Source of the DNA: Arthrobacter nitroguajacolicus_D
GTDB taxonomy: Bacteria; Actinomycetota; Actinomycetes; Actinomycetales; Micrococcaceae
Assembly (NCBI RefSeq): GCF_031455195.1
Contig: NZ_JAVDSH010000007.1
Location: forward strand, 124,001-188,000
Length of the DNA stretch: 64,000 bases
Direction: 5' to 3'
This document shows positions 25,640 to 34,427 of the stretch, in pieces. Numbering within the stretch: the stretch's first letter is position 1; every line of letters starts with the position of its first letter. Below the pieces are notes generated by a model that had not been told where the DNA came from, made no database searches, and saw only the letters and a program-made list of their open reading frames with translations. The translations under genes were made by a program, and so were the position numbers.

Positions 25640-26599
25640 ATGGCGAACAACACCTCACAACAGGCAACCGCTCTTCGAACCACCAACCCACACCGCGCCA
25701 CGATTAAACGGTCCGAGTTGGGCATCCGAGACCCGTACATCGTGGAGTACGAGGACCGCTACCTGCTCTTCGGGACGACGGATCCGAGCCCCTGGCACGG
25801 GCCGGGGGCCGGGTTCGACCGTTACGAGAGCGACGACCTCGAACTGTGGAGTGGCCCCTTCCCTGCCTTTCGCCCGGGTCCTGGATTCTGGGGCGAAACC
25901 CAATTTTGGGCGCCAGAAGTGCATTTCTACAATGACGCCTGGTGGATGTTTGCGACCTTCGCAGACCGCGTTGGCCGCCGCGGCACCCAGGTGCTGTCAG
26001 CAGCAGCCCCAGATGGGCTGTTCCAACCCTGGAGTGACGGACCTGTCACACCGAGTGGTTGGATGTGTCTTGATGGCACCTTGTACCAGGACCCGTCCGG
26101 TGCGCCATGGCTGGTTTTCTGCCACGAATGGCTTCAGGCAGGGGATGGCGCGATTTATGCGCAGCGTCTAAGTGATGACTTGCGGACCTCGCGTGGGGCT
26201 CCGGTTCTGCTGTTCACTGCCTCGCAGGCGCCCTGGACGCGACCCTTTCGCAACGAGGAAACGGGTTACGACGACCTCGCGTTCATCACTGATGGTCCCT
26301 TCGTGATCCACGATGACGCGGGGCTTGCACTCCTCTGGTCCAGCGGCGGCGAAGGAGGCTATTCAGTCGGCGTGGCCCGCAGCTCCACCGGTCTCATAAC
26401 GGGACCTTGGGTGCACGAACCGCAACCCCTCGTTGGATCTGATGGCGGACATGCAATGCTGCTCACTACACGAAATAATCGCTTTCTCGTATTTCACCAG
26501 CCCAATGAACTCACCTTTGAAAGGCTTACGATCCGACGCGTGGCTGAAACCAACGGGATCTACCGGGTCCCAGCTCCAAATAGCGATAATTCCAGCTAA
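25640..26599 (+). CDS. GH43-like five-bladed beta-propeller glycosidase, cytoplasmic
   Basis: Protein of 319 residues with a GH43 layout: RDPYI with a candidate base Asp near the N-terminus, WAPEVHF in the second blade, LDGTLYQDPSG with a pKa-modulating Asp, and CHEW as a possible acid site. Members act on arabinose, xylose or galactose linkages; none can be assigned here. No signal peptide. ATG 25640 is used; a TTG at 25634 overlapping the permease stop would add two residues. It sits in the transporter operon with GH127, suggesting intracellular trimming of arabinose- or galactose-containing oligosaccharides. Confidence 0.75.
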   Translation: MANNTSQQATALRTTNPHRATIKRSELGIRDPYIVEYEDRYLLFGTTDPSPWHGPGAGFDRYESDDLELWSGPFPAFRPGPGFWGETQFWAPEVHFYNDAWWMFATFADRVGRRGTQVLSAAAPDGLFQPWSDGPVTPSGWMCLDGTLYQDPSGAPWLVFCHEWLQAGDGAIYAQRLSDDLRTSRGAPVLLFTASQAPWTRPFRNEETGYDDLAFITDGPFVIHDDAGLALLWSSGGEGGYSVGVARSSTGLITGPWVHEPQPLVGSDGGHAMLLTTRNNRFLVFHQPNELTFERLTIRRVAETNGIYRVPAPNSDNSS

Positions 26600-26672
26600 A
26601 CAAAACAATCGCCTCGCTGCGTAGCCGGGCGACCTTTCCCTAGTGTCCGTTTTGACCTGATCGGGAGATCTT

Positions 26673-28580
26673 GTGAATCAGAGAATTTCGGCTGGCTTCG
26701 TTGGGCCTCGTGATGCCGAACTACTTGAGGGTCCCGCTCTGTCCAGAGCACGCGTGAATCGCGAATATTTGATGAGTCTCACCGCTGAGAACTTACTTCG
26801 CCCCTATCGCATGGAGGCGGGGTTGTGGCGATACTCCGGCTCTGTAGGGACAACTGTCGGAGAAACTGCAGCCGACGGTCCCGAAAACTGGCACTGGGGA
26901 TGGGAATCGCCCACGAGTGACCTTCGCGGACATATCCTCGGTCACTGGTTGTCGGCTGCAGCCTACTTATCAACACACGACGAGGAAGTACGAGCGCGAG
27001 CAAACCACATTGTCAAAGAGCTGGTCAGATGCCAAGAGGCGAATGGCGGTCAGTGGGTGGCTGGGATTCCGCGCGGATTTATGGACCGGGTTGTGCAGGG
27101 TCAGGAGGTGTGGGCACCCCAATATACGGTTCACAAGATCCTCATGGGGCTGTGGGACATGTACGCGATCGGAGGCAACGCCACAGCGCTGAAGCTCCTC
27201 ACGCACTTCGCTGATTGGTTCGTGCAGTGGACGGGTCATTTGAGTCGCGAGCAGCTTGACGATGTTCTGGATGTAGAGACTGGGGGGATGCTGGAGATTT
27301 GGGCGAATCTTTACGGCGAAACGGGCGAGAATAAATACTCAGTTTTGATGAGCCGCTACAACCGGCCACGCTTCTTCGATCGCCTGCTCAGCGGTGAGGA
27401 CGTGCTAACCAACAGGCACGCCAATACGCAAATCCCCGAAATACTGGGCGCTGCCAGAGCATGGGAGGTTACGGGAGACCGTCGCTGGCGTGACATCGTC
27501 GAAGCGTTTTGGTTTCAGGCCGTTACTTCGCGTGGCACTTACTGTACGGGTGGGTCTACATCTGGAGAGGTCTGGCAACCTTCGAAGATCGTGCTTTCCC
27601 GTTTGCACCGTGTGCAGGAGCATTGCACTGTTTACAACATGATGCGTTTGGCGCAAATCTTGTATAGCTGGACGGGCGAAAAGCAATATGCGGACTACTG
27701 GGAACGCAACCTCGTTAACGGAATCTTTGCGCAGCAAAATCACCAGACAGGAATGGTGACGTACTTTCTTTCCCTCGCCCCTGGCAGTGAGAAACAATGG
27801 GGTTCGCGCACCAACGACTTCTGGTGCTGCCACGGCACCCTCCTGCAAGCGCACTCTCACCACGCGACGGCCTCCGTGCAGCGGGACGAGGACGGTCTTC
27901 GCATCAGCCAATACATACCCTCAGACACGCATTGGGACGAGATCGCCGGCGCAAGCGTTGCCATTCGGATTCAGCAGGATCCTCTTGACGGTGTGGTGTT
28001 CGGACAAACTGAGACCCCGCGGGGTCTAAACGCTATCCAACGTCTGGAGCCGGATCTGCCGGCCGAGCGCCCCGACCGAATGGTCTTCGATATCGAGGTG
28101 CGTCCAGACCAAAGGACGCGATTCACCTTGCGACTACGAATACCAGATTGGGTCCGTGCCTCAATTCGCGTGTATTGCAACGGGAATGAGCTTGCTTACG
28201 TCGAGGAAGAAGGGTGGGTTCTCATCGATCGCGACTGGTCGGCGGGAGATCTCGTACGCGTCGAATTCCCGACCCAGGTTCGCGCCATCCCTGCTCCCGA
28301 GACCCCTGGCGTGGTGTCCTTCGAAGACGGACCTTACGTTCTCGCTGGACTGACCTCACGGCGCGTGCCTGTCAAACGGGCACGCGGCGGGGACGCCACC
28401 ACTATTCTCGCGCCGGATGAGACCAGGACGCACCACTGGTGGAATGCAGGCACGTACCGCACCATCCGCACCCCGGATATACAATTCGTACCTCTTTTCG
28501 ACGTAACTGAAGGCGAGTACACCGTCTACTTTCCCGTGGAGTCCGGCGATGACAGAAGTACAAGGAGCTTCAATGAGTAA
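26673..28580 (+). CDS. GH127-family (DUF1680) glycosidase, probable beta-L-arabinofuranosidase
   Basis: Protein of 635 residues, the usual size. The Cys-based active site of the HypBA1-type family is visible: Glu299 (SGEVW), Glu316 and Cys318 (EHC) and the Cys385-Cys386 pair (FWCCHG), expected to bind Zn and provide a Cys nucleophile (family knowledge). No signal peptide, so it acts inside the cell. GTG 26673 has GGGAGA upstream. The ThuA-like gene starts inside its last codons. Some relatives have other substrates, but an arabinose-bearing oligosaccharide fits the locus. Confidence 0.9.
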   Translation: MNQRISAGFVGPRDAELLEGPALSRARVNREYLMSLTAENLLRPYRMEAGLWRYSGSVGTTVGETAADGPENWHWGWESPTSDLRGHILGHWLSAAAYLSTHDEEVRARANHIVKELVRCQEANGGQWVAGIPRGFMDRVVQGQEVWAPQYTVHKILMGLWDMYAIGGNATALKLLTHFADWFVQWTGHLSREQLDDVLDVETGGMLEIWANLYGETGENKYSVLMSRYNRPRFFDRLLSGEDVLTNRHANTQIPEILGAARAWEVTGDRRWRDIVEAFWFQAVTSRGTYCTGGSTSGEVWQPSKIVLSRLHRVQEHCTVYNMMRLAQILYSWTGEKQYADYWERNLVNGIFAQQNHQTGMVTYFLSLAPGSEKQWGSRTNDFWCCHGTLLQAHSHHATASVQRDEDGLRISQYIPSDTHWDEIAGASVAIRIQQDPLDGVVFGQTETPRGLNAIQRLEPDLPAERPDRMVFDIEVRPDQRTRFTLRLRIPDWVRASIRVYCNGNELAYVEEEGWVLIDRDWSAGDLVRVEFPTQVRAIPAPETPGVVSFEDGPYVLAGLTSRRVPVKRARGGDATTILAPDETRTHHWWNAGTYRTIRTPDIQFVPLFDVTEGEYTVYFPVESGDDRSTRSFNE

Positions 28581-29367
28581 AAGTGCCCCGATCAGGGTCA
28601 CCGTCTGGAACGAAAACCGGCATGAGCAGGAACACGAGCACGTGGTAAAACTCTATCCCCGGGGCATTCACGGCGCAGTGAAGGAGGGTCTCGAGGAGAA
28701 CCTGACTGCCGCCGTCGACGTCCGCACCGCCACCCTGGACGAGCCAGAGCACGGCCTTACCGAGGAGGTCTTGGGCAGCACGGACGTCCTGACCTGGTGG
28801 GGGCACATGGCCCACGGCGACGCCGACGACGAGGTCGTGGAACGCGTGCACCGCCATGTGCTCTCGGGAATGGGGCTGATCGTGCTCCACTCAGGTCACT
28901 TGTCCAAGACCTTTACCAAGCTCATGGGCACCACTTGCACCCTGCGCTGGCGCAGCGCGCAGGACCGCGAGCTCGTGTGGACCGTGGACCCCACGCACGC
29001 CATCGCCAGGGGCGTTCCGCACCCCATCATCATTGATGGGCAGGAAATGTACTGCGAATTCTTCGACATCCCCGCACCGGAGGAACTGGTCTTCATCAGC
29101 TCGTTCAGCGGCGGCGAAGTCTTCCGTTCCGGCTGCACCTTCCGCCGCGGACACGGCAAGATCTTCTACTTCAGCCCCGGCGACCAGGACTTTCCGGTGT
29201 ACCACCACAAGGACATCCGCCAGGTCATCTCCAACGCCGTCCAATGGGCACTCACCGACCGGCCGCGCCGGGAACTTCCGGAACTGCTTCAACACGGCAC
29301 CGATGAGTTCTACAAAGACGCCGGCTGCAAGGACACCACCGCGGTCTACGAGGAAACGACCGCATGA
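28573..29367 (+). CDS. ThuA-like domain protein
   Basis: Protein of 264 residues of the ThuA (trehalose utilisation, class I glutamine amidotransferase-like) family: VTVWNENRHEQEH at the start, DVLTWWGHMAHGD, and GLIVLHSGHLSK in the flavodoxin-like core. Biochemical role is poorly known; it is often encoded beside Gfo/Idh/MocA oxidoreductases in sugar loci, as here. ATG 28573 follows AAGGAG and overlaps the end of the GH127 gene; an upstream ATG at 28549 lies deeper in that gene. Its stop overlaps the next start (ATGA). Confidence 0.88.
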   Translation: MSKSAPIRVTVWNENRHEQEHEHVVKLYPRGIHGAVKEGLEENLTAAVDVRTATLDEPEHGLTEEVLGSTDVLTWWGHMAHGDADDEVVERVHRHVLSGMGLIVLHSGHLSKTFTKLMGTTCTLRWRSAQDRELVWTVDPTHAIARGVPHPIIIDGQEMYCEFFDIPAPEELVFISSFSGGEVFRSGCTFRRGHGKIFYFSPGDQDFPVYHHKDIRQVISNAVQWALTDRPRRELPELLQHGTDEFYKDAGCKDTTAVYEETTA

Positions 29368-30629
29368 GCAGGCCGTTCGCAACAATAGGCGACAACGGCA
29401 CACCCCTGAAAGTGCTGCTGGTCGGCGCCGGCGCCATGGGACACGCCTGGCTGGGGGCGGTGGAGGCCTCGCCGCTCGTGGAGCTCTGCGGCATCGTTGA
29501 CCTTAACCTGGAAGCCGCACGTGCCAGCGCCGCCTCTATCGACAAACCTAACCTTCCTGTGGGGAAGGGAACCGCGCAACTGGCCTCCGACATCGGCGCC
29601 CAGGCGGTCACCAACGTCACCGTTCCGGCCGCCCACCATCCCGTGTCCACCGAGGCGCTCATCGCCGGACTTCCGGTGCTGGGCGAAAAGCCGGCGGCCT
29701 CCACCGTGGCTCAGGGCCTGAGCCTGGTCGCTGCCGCCGAACTCACCGGCCAGCTTTTTATGGTCAGCCAGTCCCGCCGTTACAATCGCGACCTGTTCGC
29801 GGCTAAGGCTCTCGCCGGCGGCCTCGGCCGGCTGGGCATCCTGTCCGCCGATTTCTTCAAGGCACCTCATTTCGGCGGATTCCGCGACCAAATGGACCAT
29901 CCGCTATTGCTGGACATGGCCATCCACCAGTTCGACATGGCGCGCTTCCTCCTGAACGCGGACCCCGTCTCCGTATTCTGCGAGAAATACAACCCTGCCT
30001 GGAGCTGGTACCGGGGCGACGCGGCAGCCGTAGCGTCCTTCGAAATGTCCGGCGGTGAGCGGTTCGTATTAAACGGAAGCTGGTGCAGCCCCGGGCAAGA
30101 AACCTCCTGGAAAGCAGCCTGGCGGCTCGGCGGCGAAAATGGAACTTTACTGTGGGGCGGTGATACTCCCCCGACCGTGAGCCCATCCTCCCCCGACTCC
30201 CCCGCCGCAGACCATGCTGGTCGGGTAGATGCCGGCGTTCACCTGGACGCCGCGGTGGTGAAGGACCCGGGCTCGAACGTCCACGGATCCCTGCGCGAGT
30301 TCGTTTCAGCGGTCCGGACAGGGACTGCGCCCATGGGCCAGGTTCATGCGAACATCCTCAGCCTGGCCATGGTGGAAGCCGCCATCGAAAGCTCAGCCAC
30401 CGGCAGGCGGGTGCAGATCGACGCACTCCTGGAGCGTTCCTATGAAGAGGCCGTCCGGGACGAGAAACGCCAGGACGTGGCCGCCGTCCTCCGCTGCAGC
30501 CGCCCTCGGACCGGCCCTTGGCACGGAAGTGCCCAGCCCGATCCACTCAGAAACGTAACTGGTTCGGTACAAAGCTATGCCGGAAAGCCACCATATCCGT
30601 TCAGGTACTGGTGCGTAACGCAGGCCTAG
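29364..30629 (+). CDS. Gfo/Idh/MocA family oxidoreductase with an abnormal C-terminal tail
   Basis: NAD(P)-dependent sugar oxidoreductase of 421 residues. The Rossmann GAGAMGHAW (near 17-25) and the GEKPAAS motif with the catalytic-region Lys are present, followed by the usual C-terminal dimerisation fold. Family similarity ends around EEAVRDEKRQDVAAVL (base 30490); the last about 45 residues are Pro/Arg-rich and unlike the family, which suggests loss of the original stop and readthrough into former intergenic DNA. It starts on ATGA overlapping the ThuA stop. The sugar substrate is unknown. Confidence 0.87.
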   Translation: MSRPFATIGDNGTPLKVLLVGAGAMGHAWLGAVEASPLVELCGIVDLNLEAARASAASIDKPNLPVGKGTAQLASDIGAQAVTNVTVPAAHHPVSTEALIAGLPVLGEKPAASTVAQGLSLVAAAELTGQLFMVSQSRRYNRDLFAAKALAGGLGRLGILSADFFKAPHFGGFRDQMDHPLLLDMAIHQFDMARFLLNADPVSVFCEKYNPAWSWYRGDAAAVASFEMSGGERFVLNGSWCSPGQETSWKAAWRLGGENGTLLWGGDTPPTVSPSSPDSPAADHAGRVDAGVHLDAAVVKDPGSNVHGSLREFVSAVRTGTAPMGQVHANILSLAMVEAAIESSATGRRVQIDALLERSYEEAVRDEKRQDVAAVLRCSRPRTGPWHGSAQPDPLRNVTGSVQSYAGKPPYPFRYWCVTQA

Positions 30630-30709
30630 GCGCCTCCATGCAAAGTAATCTAATCCGAAGCCGACTGCTAACAAAGCCAGACCCTCCCGAAACAACAGGA
30701 TCGGACGCG

Positions 30710-31729
30710 ATGCCACTTTTTGACCTCCCGTTGCCCCAGCTCCGCAGCTATACCTCCGACGTGACGATGCCCGAAGACCTCCGCGAGTTCTGGGATGCCA
30801 CGATCGGGGATGCCAGGGCCTACCCCTTGAATGCCAGGTTTGAGCCCGTGGAGAACTACCTTGCTGTAATCGATACCTTTGACGTGACCTTCGCAGGATA
30901 CGGTGGGGAAGCCATCAAGGGCTGGCTGCACCTCCCTGCCACCAGAATCTCAGGTTCACGGCTGCCGGTGGTAGTCCAATACGTCGGCTACTCCGGCGGG
31001 CGGGGACTGGCGAACCAGGAAACAGGGTGGGCACAGGCGGGCTACGCCCATTTCATCATGGACACCCGTGGCCAGGGCTACGGGTCCGCGGTGGGTGAGA
31101 CTGATGATCCCCATCCCTCGGCTGGCGGCGTGGGTTATGCCGGCTTCATGACCCGGGGCGTCGGCAGCCGCGAAGATTACTACTATCGGCGGGTGTACAC
31201 GGATGCCTTCCGGGCGGTAGAGGCTGCCCAATCCCACCCTGAGGTGGATTCGGCACAAGTCGTCCTCGCCGGTGGAAGCCAAGGCGGCGGCATTGCGGTA
31301 GCTATCTCCGGCCTGGTGGCCGGCCGACTCGACGGCGTCGTGGCCGCGCTGCCCGACGTCCCGTTCCTGCAGGATTTTCCGCGCGGCATCGACATCACCC
31401 CACGTGGCCCGTACCCGGAAATCGCCGCCTTCCTAGCACGTCACCGGGACCGGTATGAGCAAGTACTTGACGTTCTACGCTATTTCGACGGCGTCAACCT
31501 CGGACGTTGGGCTACAGCGCCGGCGCTGTACTCGGCAGGGCAAAGTGACGACGTCTGCCCGCCCTCAACTGTCTTCGCCAGCTTCAACGCGTACGGCTCG
31601 GGCGCTTTTGATTCGTCCATTCCCGGCCCAACTAAGGCGATTGAGGTGTATAGATTCAACAACCATGAGGGAGGGCAGGAACACCACTGGATAAAGCAGG
31701 CGCTATTTCTCCGCCAACTCCTAGTCTAA
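30710..31729 (+). CDS. Acetyl xylan esterase / cephalosporin-C deacetylase family (CE7)
   Basis: Alpha/beta hydrolase of 339 residues. CE7 landmarks: DTRGQG, the nucleophile elbow GGSQGGG (Ser190), the acid Asp in SDDVCPP and His in NNHEGGQEHH. These cytoplasmic enzymes remove acetyl groups from short oligosaccharides, which fits import of decorated fragments. The open frame extends upstream to 30518, inside the tail of the previous gene, but ATG 30710 begins at the conserved MPLFDLPLPQL. Last gene of the rightward utilisation operon. Confidence 0.92.
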   Translation: MPLFDLPLPQLRSYTSDVTMPEDLREFWDATIGDARAYPLNARFEPVENYLAVIDTFDVTFAGYGGEAIKGWLHLPATRISGSRLPVVVQYVGYSGGRGLANQETGWAQAGYAHFIMDTRGQGYGSAVGETDDPHPSAGGVGYAGFMTRGVGSREDYYYRRVYTDAFRAVEAAQSHPEVDSAQVVLAGGSQGGGIAVAISGLVAGRLDGVVAALPDVPFLQDFPRGIDITPRGPYPEIAAFLARHRDRYEQVLDVLRYFDGVNLGRWATAPALYSAGQSDDVCPPSTVFASFNAYGSGAFDSSIPGPTKAIEVYRFNNHEGGQEHHWIKQALFLRQLLV

Positions 31730-31847
31730 CTCTCAGTTCTAATCGACCGAAAACACTAAACTGCTGCTGAGTGGGTTTGTACATTTGCGACGACAATCCT
31801 CATCACGACCCCCACGTGCTGTCAATGCTCCGATCTCTGCGCTTCGT

Positions 31848-32045
31848 GGGTACTTCGACGTTGCCCTCGTGTCGACAACCTTGGCGATCATCGGCTACCG
31901 CTACATCCATAAGTTCTCCCACATCGTTGCGGCCCTCAGCGCCAGCGTGTTCGGTATCCGGCTTGTCCCCATTATCACCTCGAACATCGGCGCGGTCGTC
32001 AAACGAACGTCTTCGACGGTGCCGCATTCGTCCTCGGGGTTCCCT
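31848..32045 (+). pseudogene. Fragment of an NCS1 purine/cytosine permease-like gene
   Basis: The frame reads RGYFDVALV, then LAIIGYRYIHKFSHIVAAL and VFGI, which matches the membrane core of NCS1 permeases (QFGYFG..., LAIFGYRLIH...). A shift of frame after about 31994 gives VFDGAAFVLGV, also NCS1-like. Both ends are missing. It is a decayed remnant between the CE7 and DUF1349 genes. Confidence 0.55.
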
Positions 32046-32182
32046 ATCGGCCGAGTTCCAAGGCGGGTCTGAGAAAACAACGCCCCTGACGGTCCTATGT
32101 CGTAGCCTGACGAAAAGTTGGTTATCGGCGCTCGAGGGAGCAGCAGAGATGGACGCGAACGTGCGGGTTCGGGCCGGGATGT

Positions 32183-32770
32183 TTAGCTGTCAGGGTGCAA
32201 GCTCGCGTCCGCGGCACTCGTTCGCCAGGACGTGAAGTGCACGGTGAGGTTTTCGCGCGAAGGGGCACAGCAAAACGGCCCGGCGGTGACAACAGCTTCC
32301 GGATCAAGCGGCGCTACTCGCACGAGGCGCCATGGCTGGTTGTCAGCCCGAGCCCGGACTGTGAGGGCGTCGCCGGACCTGCTGGCACGGACAGTGACAA
32401 GCCGGCCGTCCCAACCGGGAACCGGAGACAAGGACCAGTCAGACACGCCACGCGTCACCACCGCGCCGAGGCTTTCCACGCCGTCGCTCCACTCGATACC
32501 GGCCTTGATCCATGTGGCGTCATCGACACGGACGAAGATGCCTGCCTGGTCGAACTGCGCCGAGAAATCAAGATGGAAGGAGACCTCAACGGCAGTTTCC
32601 TGCTCGAAAGATGTCAGGAGGGCGTGTTCGGTGTCGTGAATGAATCCGTACGAAGTGATGCGCCAGGCATCACTTTTCTCGATGGCTGTCACCCGCATCC
32701 CATCTTCGGCAAAATCCACATGCGCGGGTTCCGTCGTCCAGGTCCCCTCAGTCCAGGCAATATCAGTCAT
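32183..32770 (-). CDS. DUF1349 concanavalin-A-like protein
   Basis: Protein of 195 residues with the DUF1349 (regulation of enolase protein 1-like) beta-sandwich: AWRITSYGFIHD, VEVSFHLDFSAQFDQAGIFVRVDDATWIKAGIEW and WRLVRVAPLDP. No signal peptide. It may bind carbohydrate or a small sugar, but no activity is established for most members. It is transcribed leftward, against the utilisation operon, and is isolated. The lectin-like module of the secreted lyase at 13385 may be a distant structural relative. Confidence 0.85.
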   Translation of the reverse strand: MTDIAWTEGTWTTEPAHVDFAEDGMRVTAIEKSDAWRITSYGFIHDTEHALLTSFEQETAVEVSFHLDFSAQFDQAGIFVRVDDATWIKAGIEWSDGVESLGAVVTRGVSDWSLSPVPGWDGRLVTVRASRSGDALTVRARADNQPWRLVRVAPLDPEAVVTAGPFCCAPSRENLTVHFTSWRTSAADASLHPDS

Positions 32771-33207
32771 GCGTCAATTCCTTACTCGGGGGTATAGATC
32801 CCGTTGCTGCCGTCATTTAGTCATCCAGACCATTCTTATCCCAGCATATCGAGACAGCCTCCAGGAATGGCTAATTGGCATCCTTGCCGCCCGCAGCCCG
32901 TATCGTTTGTTTTGGCCGTAGTGCAGGACTCAGGTTTTGCTGGCCTTAGATTGCCGTCCGAATGTTTCTGGCCTGAGACTACTCGTGGTTTTGCGTCGGC
33001 TGCCGGCCATCTGGAGTGTCTCTGTTTCGTTGAGAGTCTTCTCAAGTGGCTGGGCCTTGCCGAACAGCATCAGCATTTTTCCCGTCATTTTAGCGATGTT
33101 GCTTGTCGTAGTTGTTGTGCGAGAGCACTGATGCGGAGGCGATGACCCGACAGGAAAGAAGCAACCTCCTTTTAGAACATGTTCCTCAACACCCATGCTT
33201 TTGCTGC
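32771..33207. other. Intergenic region without recognisable gene
   Basis: The short ORFs on both strands have no ribosome site or family motif. It separates the polysaccharide module from the oxidative module and is lower in GC than its surroundings. Confidence 0.5.
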
Positions 33208-33663
33208 TTACGAGGCCGGGTAACGAAGGCCGAACTCTTCCCGAAGGTTAGCCAAATTCTCCTGAAAGTCGTGGTGCTTTATGTCGAGGGAGTACGCCTT
33301 GCGGAAGTAGTTCTCTTGCCCTGCGGGTGTAAATATTGACTGATATCTGGTGTTTTCCGGTCCAGGGTTCCAGAAGCGTTGGGCGGCGCCTCGGGGGATG
33401 AAAATGTAGCTCCCGGCAGGTGCGTTGTATCTTTTGCCGTCCACTTCCACTATCAGTCGACCTTCGAGAACTTGAATTGCTTCGTCCTCCCGATCATGGA
33501 TATGCAGTGGAGCCGCTAAAGCGTCGGTGGGTTGTTCTGCTTCGACGACTGAGTATGCTCCGGCGGTCTCGTGACCCGTGATTCGGATTAGGACACGCGC
33601 CCCTAAGTGGTTGGTAAGCGCTTCGCCCTCTCCGGGTCCGAGGATCTTTGTGATCCCCGTCAT
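33208..33663 (-). CDS. Cupin domain protein
   Basis: Single-domain cupin of 151 residues. The metal-binding motif 1 appears as PLHIHDREDEAIQVLEG and motif 2 as AGSYIFIPRGAAQRFWNPG. Cupins include dioxygenases, isomerases and binding proteins; the reaction is not known. ATG 33663 overlaps the stop of the upstream hydrolase (ATGA), so this start is preferred over ATG 33678 or 33747. It is the last gene of a coupled four-gene unit with the hydrolase, alcohol dehydrogenase and VAO-type oxidase. Confidence 0.88.
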   Translation of the reverse strand: MTGITKILGPGEGEALTNHLGARVLIRITGHETAGAYSVVEAEQPTDALAAPLHIHDREDEAIQVLEGRLIVEVDGKRYNAPAGSYIFIPRGAAQRFWNPGPENTRYQSIFTPAGQENYFRKAYSLDIKHHDFQENLANLREEFGLRYPAS

Positions 33664-34427
33664 GTTAAGTGTTTGCATTGGCCGGCGGGCGGAAGGGAAG
33701 ATAAGCCGGCGGTTACGTCGTTTAGCCACTCCATTGCTTTTGGCCAATATGAATGACCGGGCTGCAGGACGAACATGTGGTCGCCCTCCTGAACTTCCCG
33801 GAGTTCGACGCTGTCCCCTACTCTGGTGGCTCGGGAGACGTATGCCTGGCTGTGGCTCAAAGGGACCCGGGCATCATCTGATCCGTGAACGACCAATTGG
33901 GGAGCACCGATCGGTGCCTGTTCCAAGGGCGATGCTTCTTTGAAGACTTCCTTGGTAAGACCAACGTGTTTGAGGAAGGCCGGAGTCGCTCCCTCTCCCA
34001 GTCCTTCAGCAGCGCATCGGGCGACATCTGTTATCGGGGCCAGCGCAACGACAGCAGCCAGTCGCGCTGTCTTGGCCGCGAGCAGGGCCAGGTGTCCCCC
34101 AGCGGAATGTCCAATGATCGCAATAGATGACGGGTTTACTTGCGAGACCTCGGAGGTCAGGCTCTGAATGGCTGCCAGGACGTCGTCTAATGTCTCAGGC
34201 CAGCCCCCGCCGTCGCCATCGATCCTTCGGTATTCTACGTTCCAAACCAGGTGTCCTCGCTGATGCAGATCGGCGGCCAGCTCATCCATTAGGTGCAGGC
34301 CGTGCTTGGCTCGCCACCAGCCACCATGGAGCAGTACGACTGCACTGTCCGGCGAACGGTTCTCGGGAAACCAGGCTTCGACAAACTGAGAAGGATGCTT
34401 GCCGTAGTGAATGACTTGTTTCGTCAT
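33660..34427 (-). CDS. Alpha/beta hydrolase, kynurenine-formamidase-like or carboxylesterase
   Basis: Hydrolase of 255 residues: oxyanion motif HGGWW, nucleophile elbow GHSAGG, acid Asp in HGSDDARVP and His in EGDHMFVL. HGGWW and small size resemble the arylformamidase/esterase branch (family knowledge). ATG 34427 shares a base with the alcohol dehydrogenase stop (TAATG), so translation is coupled; the longer open frame inside the previous gene is rejected. In context it may hydrolyse an ester or amide intermediate of the oxidised aromatic (inference). Confidence 0.9.
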   Translation of the reverse strand: MTKQVIHYGKHPSQFVEAWFPENRSPDSAVVLLHGGWWRAKHGLHLMDELAADLHQRGHLVWNVEYRRIDGDGGGWPETLDDVLAAIQSLTSEVSQVNPSSIAIIGHSAGGHLALLAAKTARLAAVVALAPITDVARCAAEGLGEGATPAFLKHVGLTKEVFKEASPLEQAPIGAPQLVVHGSDDARVPLSHSQAYVSRATRVGDSVELREVQEGDHMFVLQPGHSYWPKAMEWLNDVTAGLSSLPPAGQCKHLT

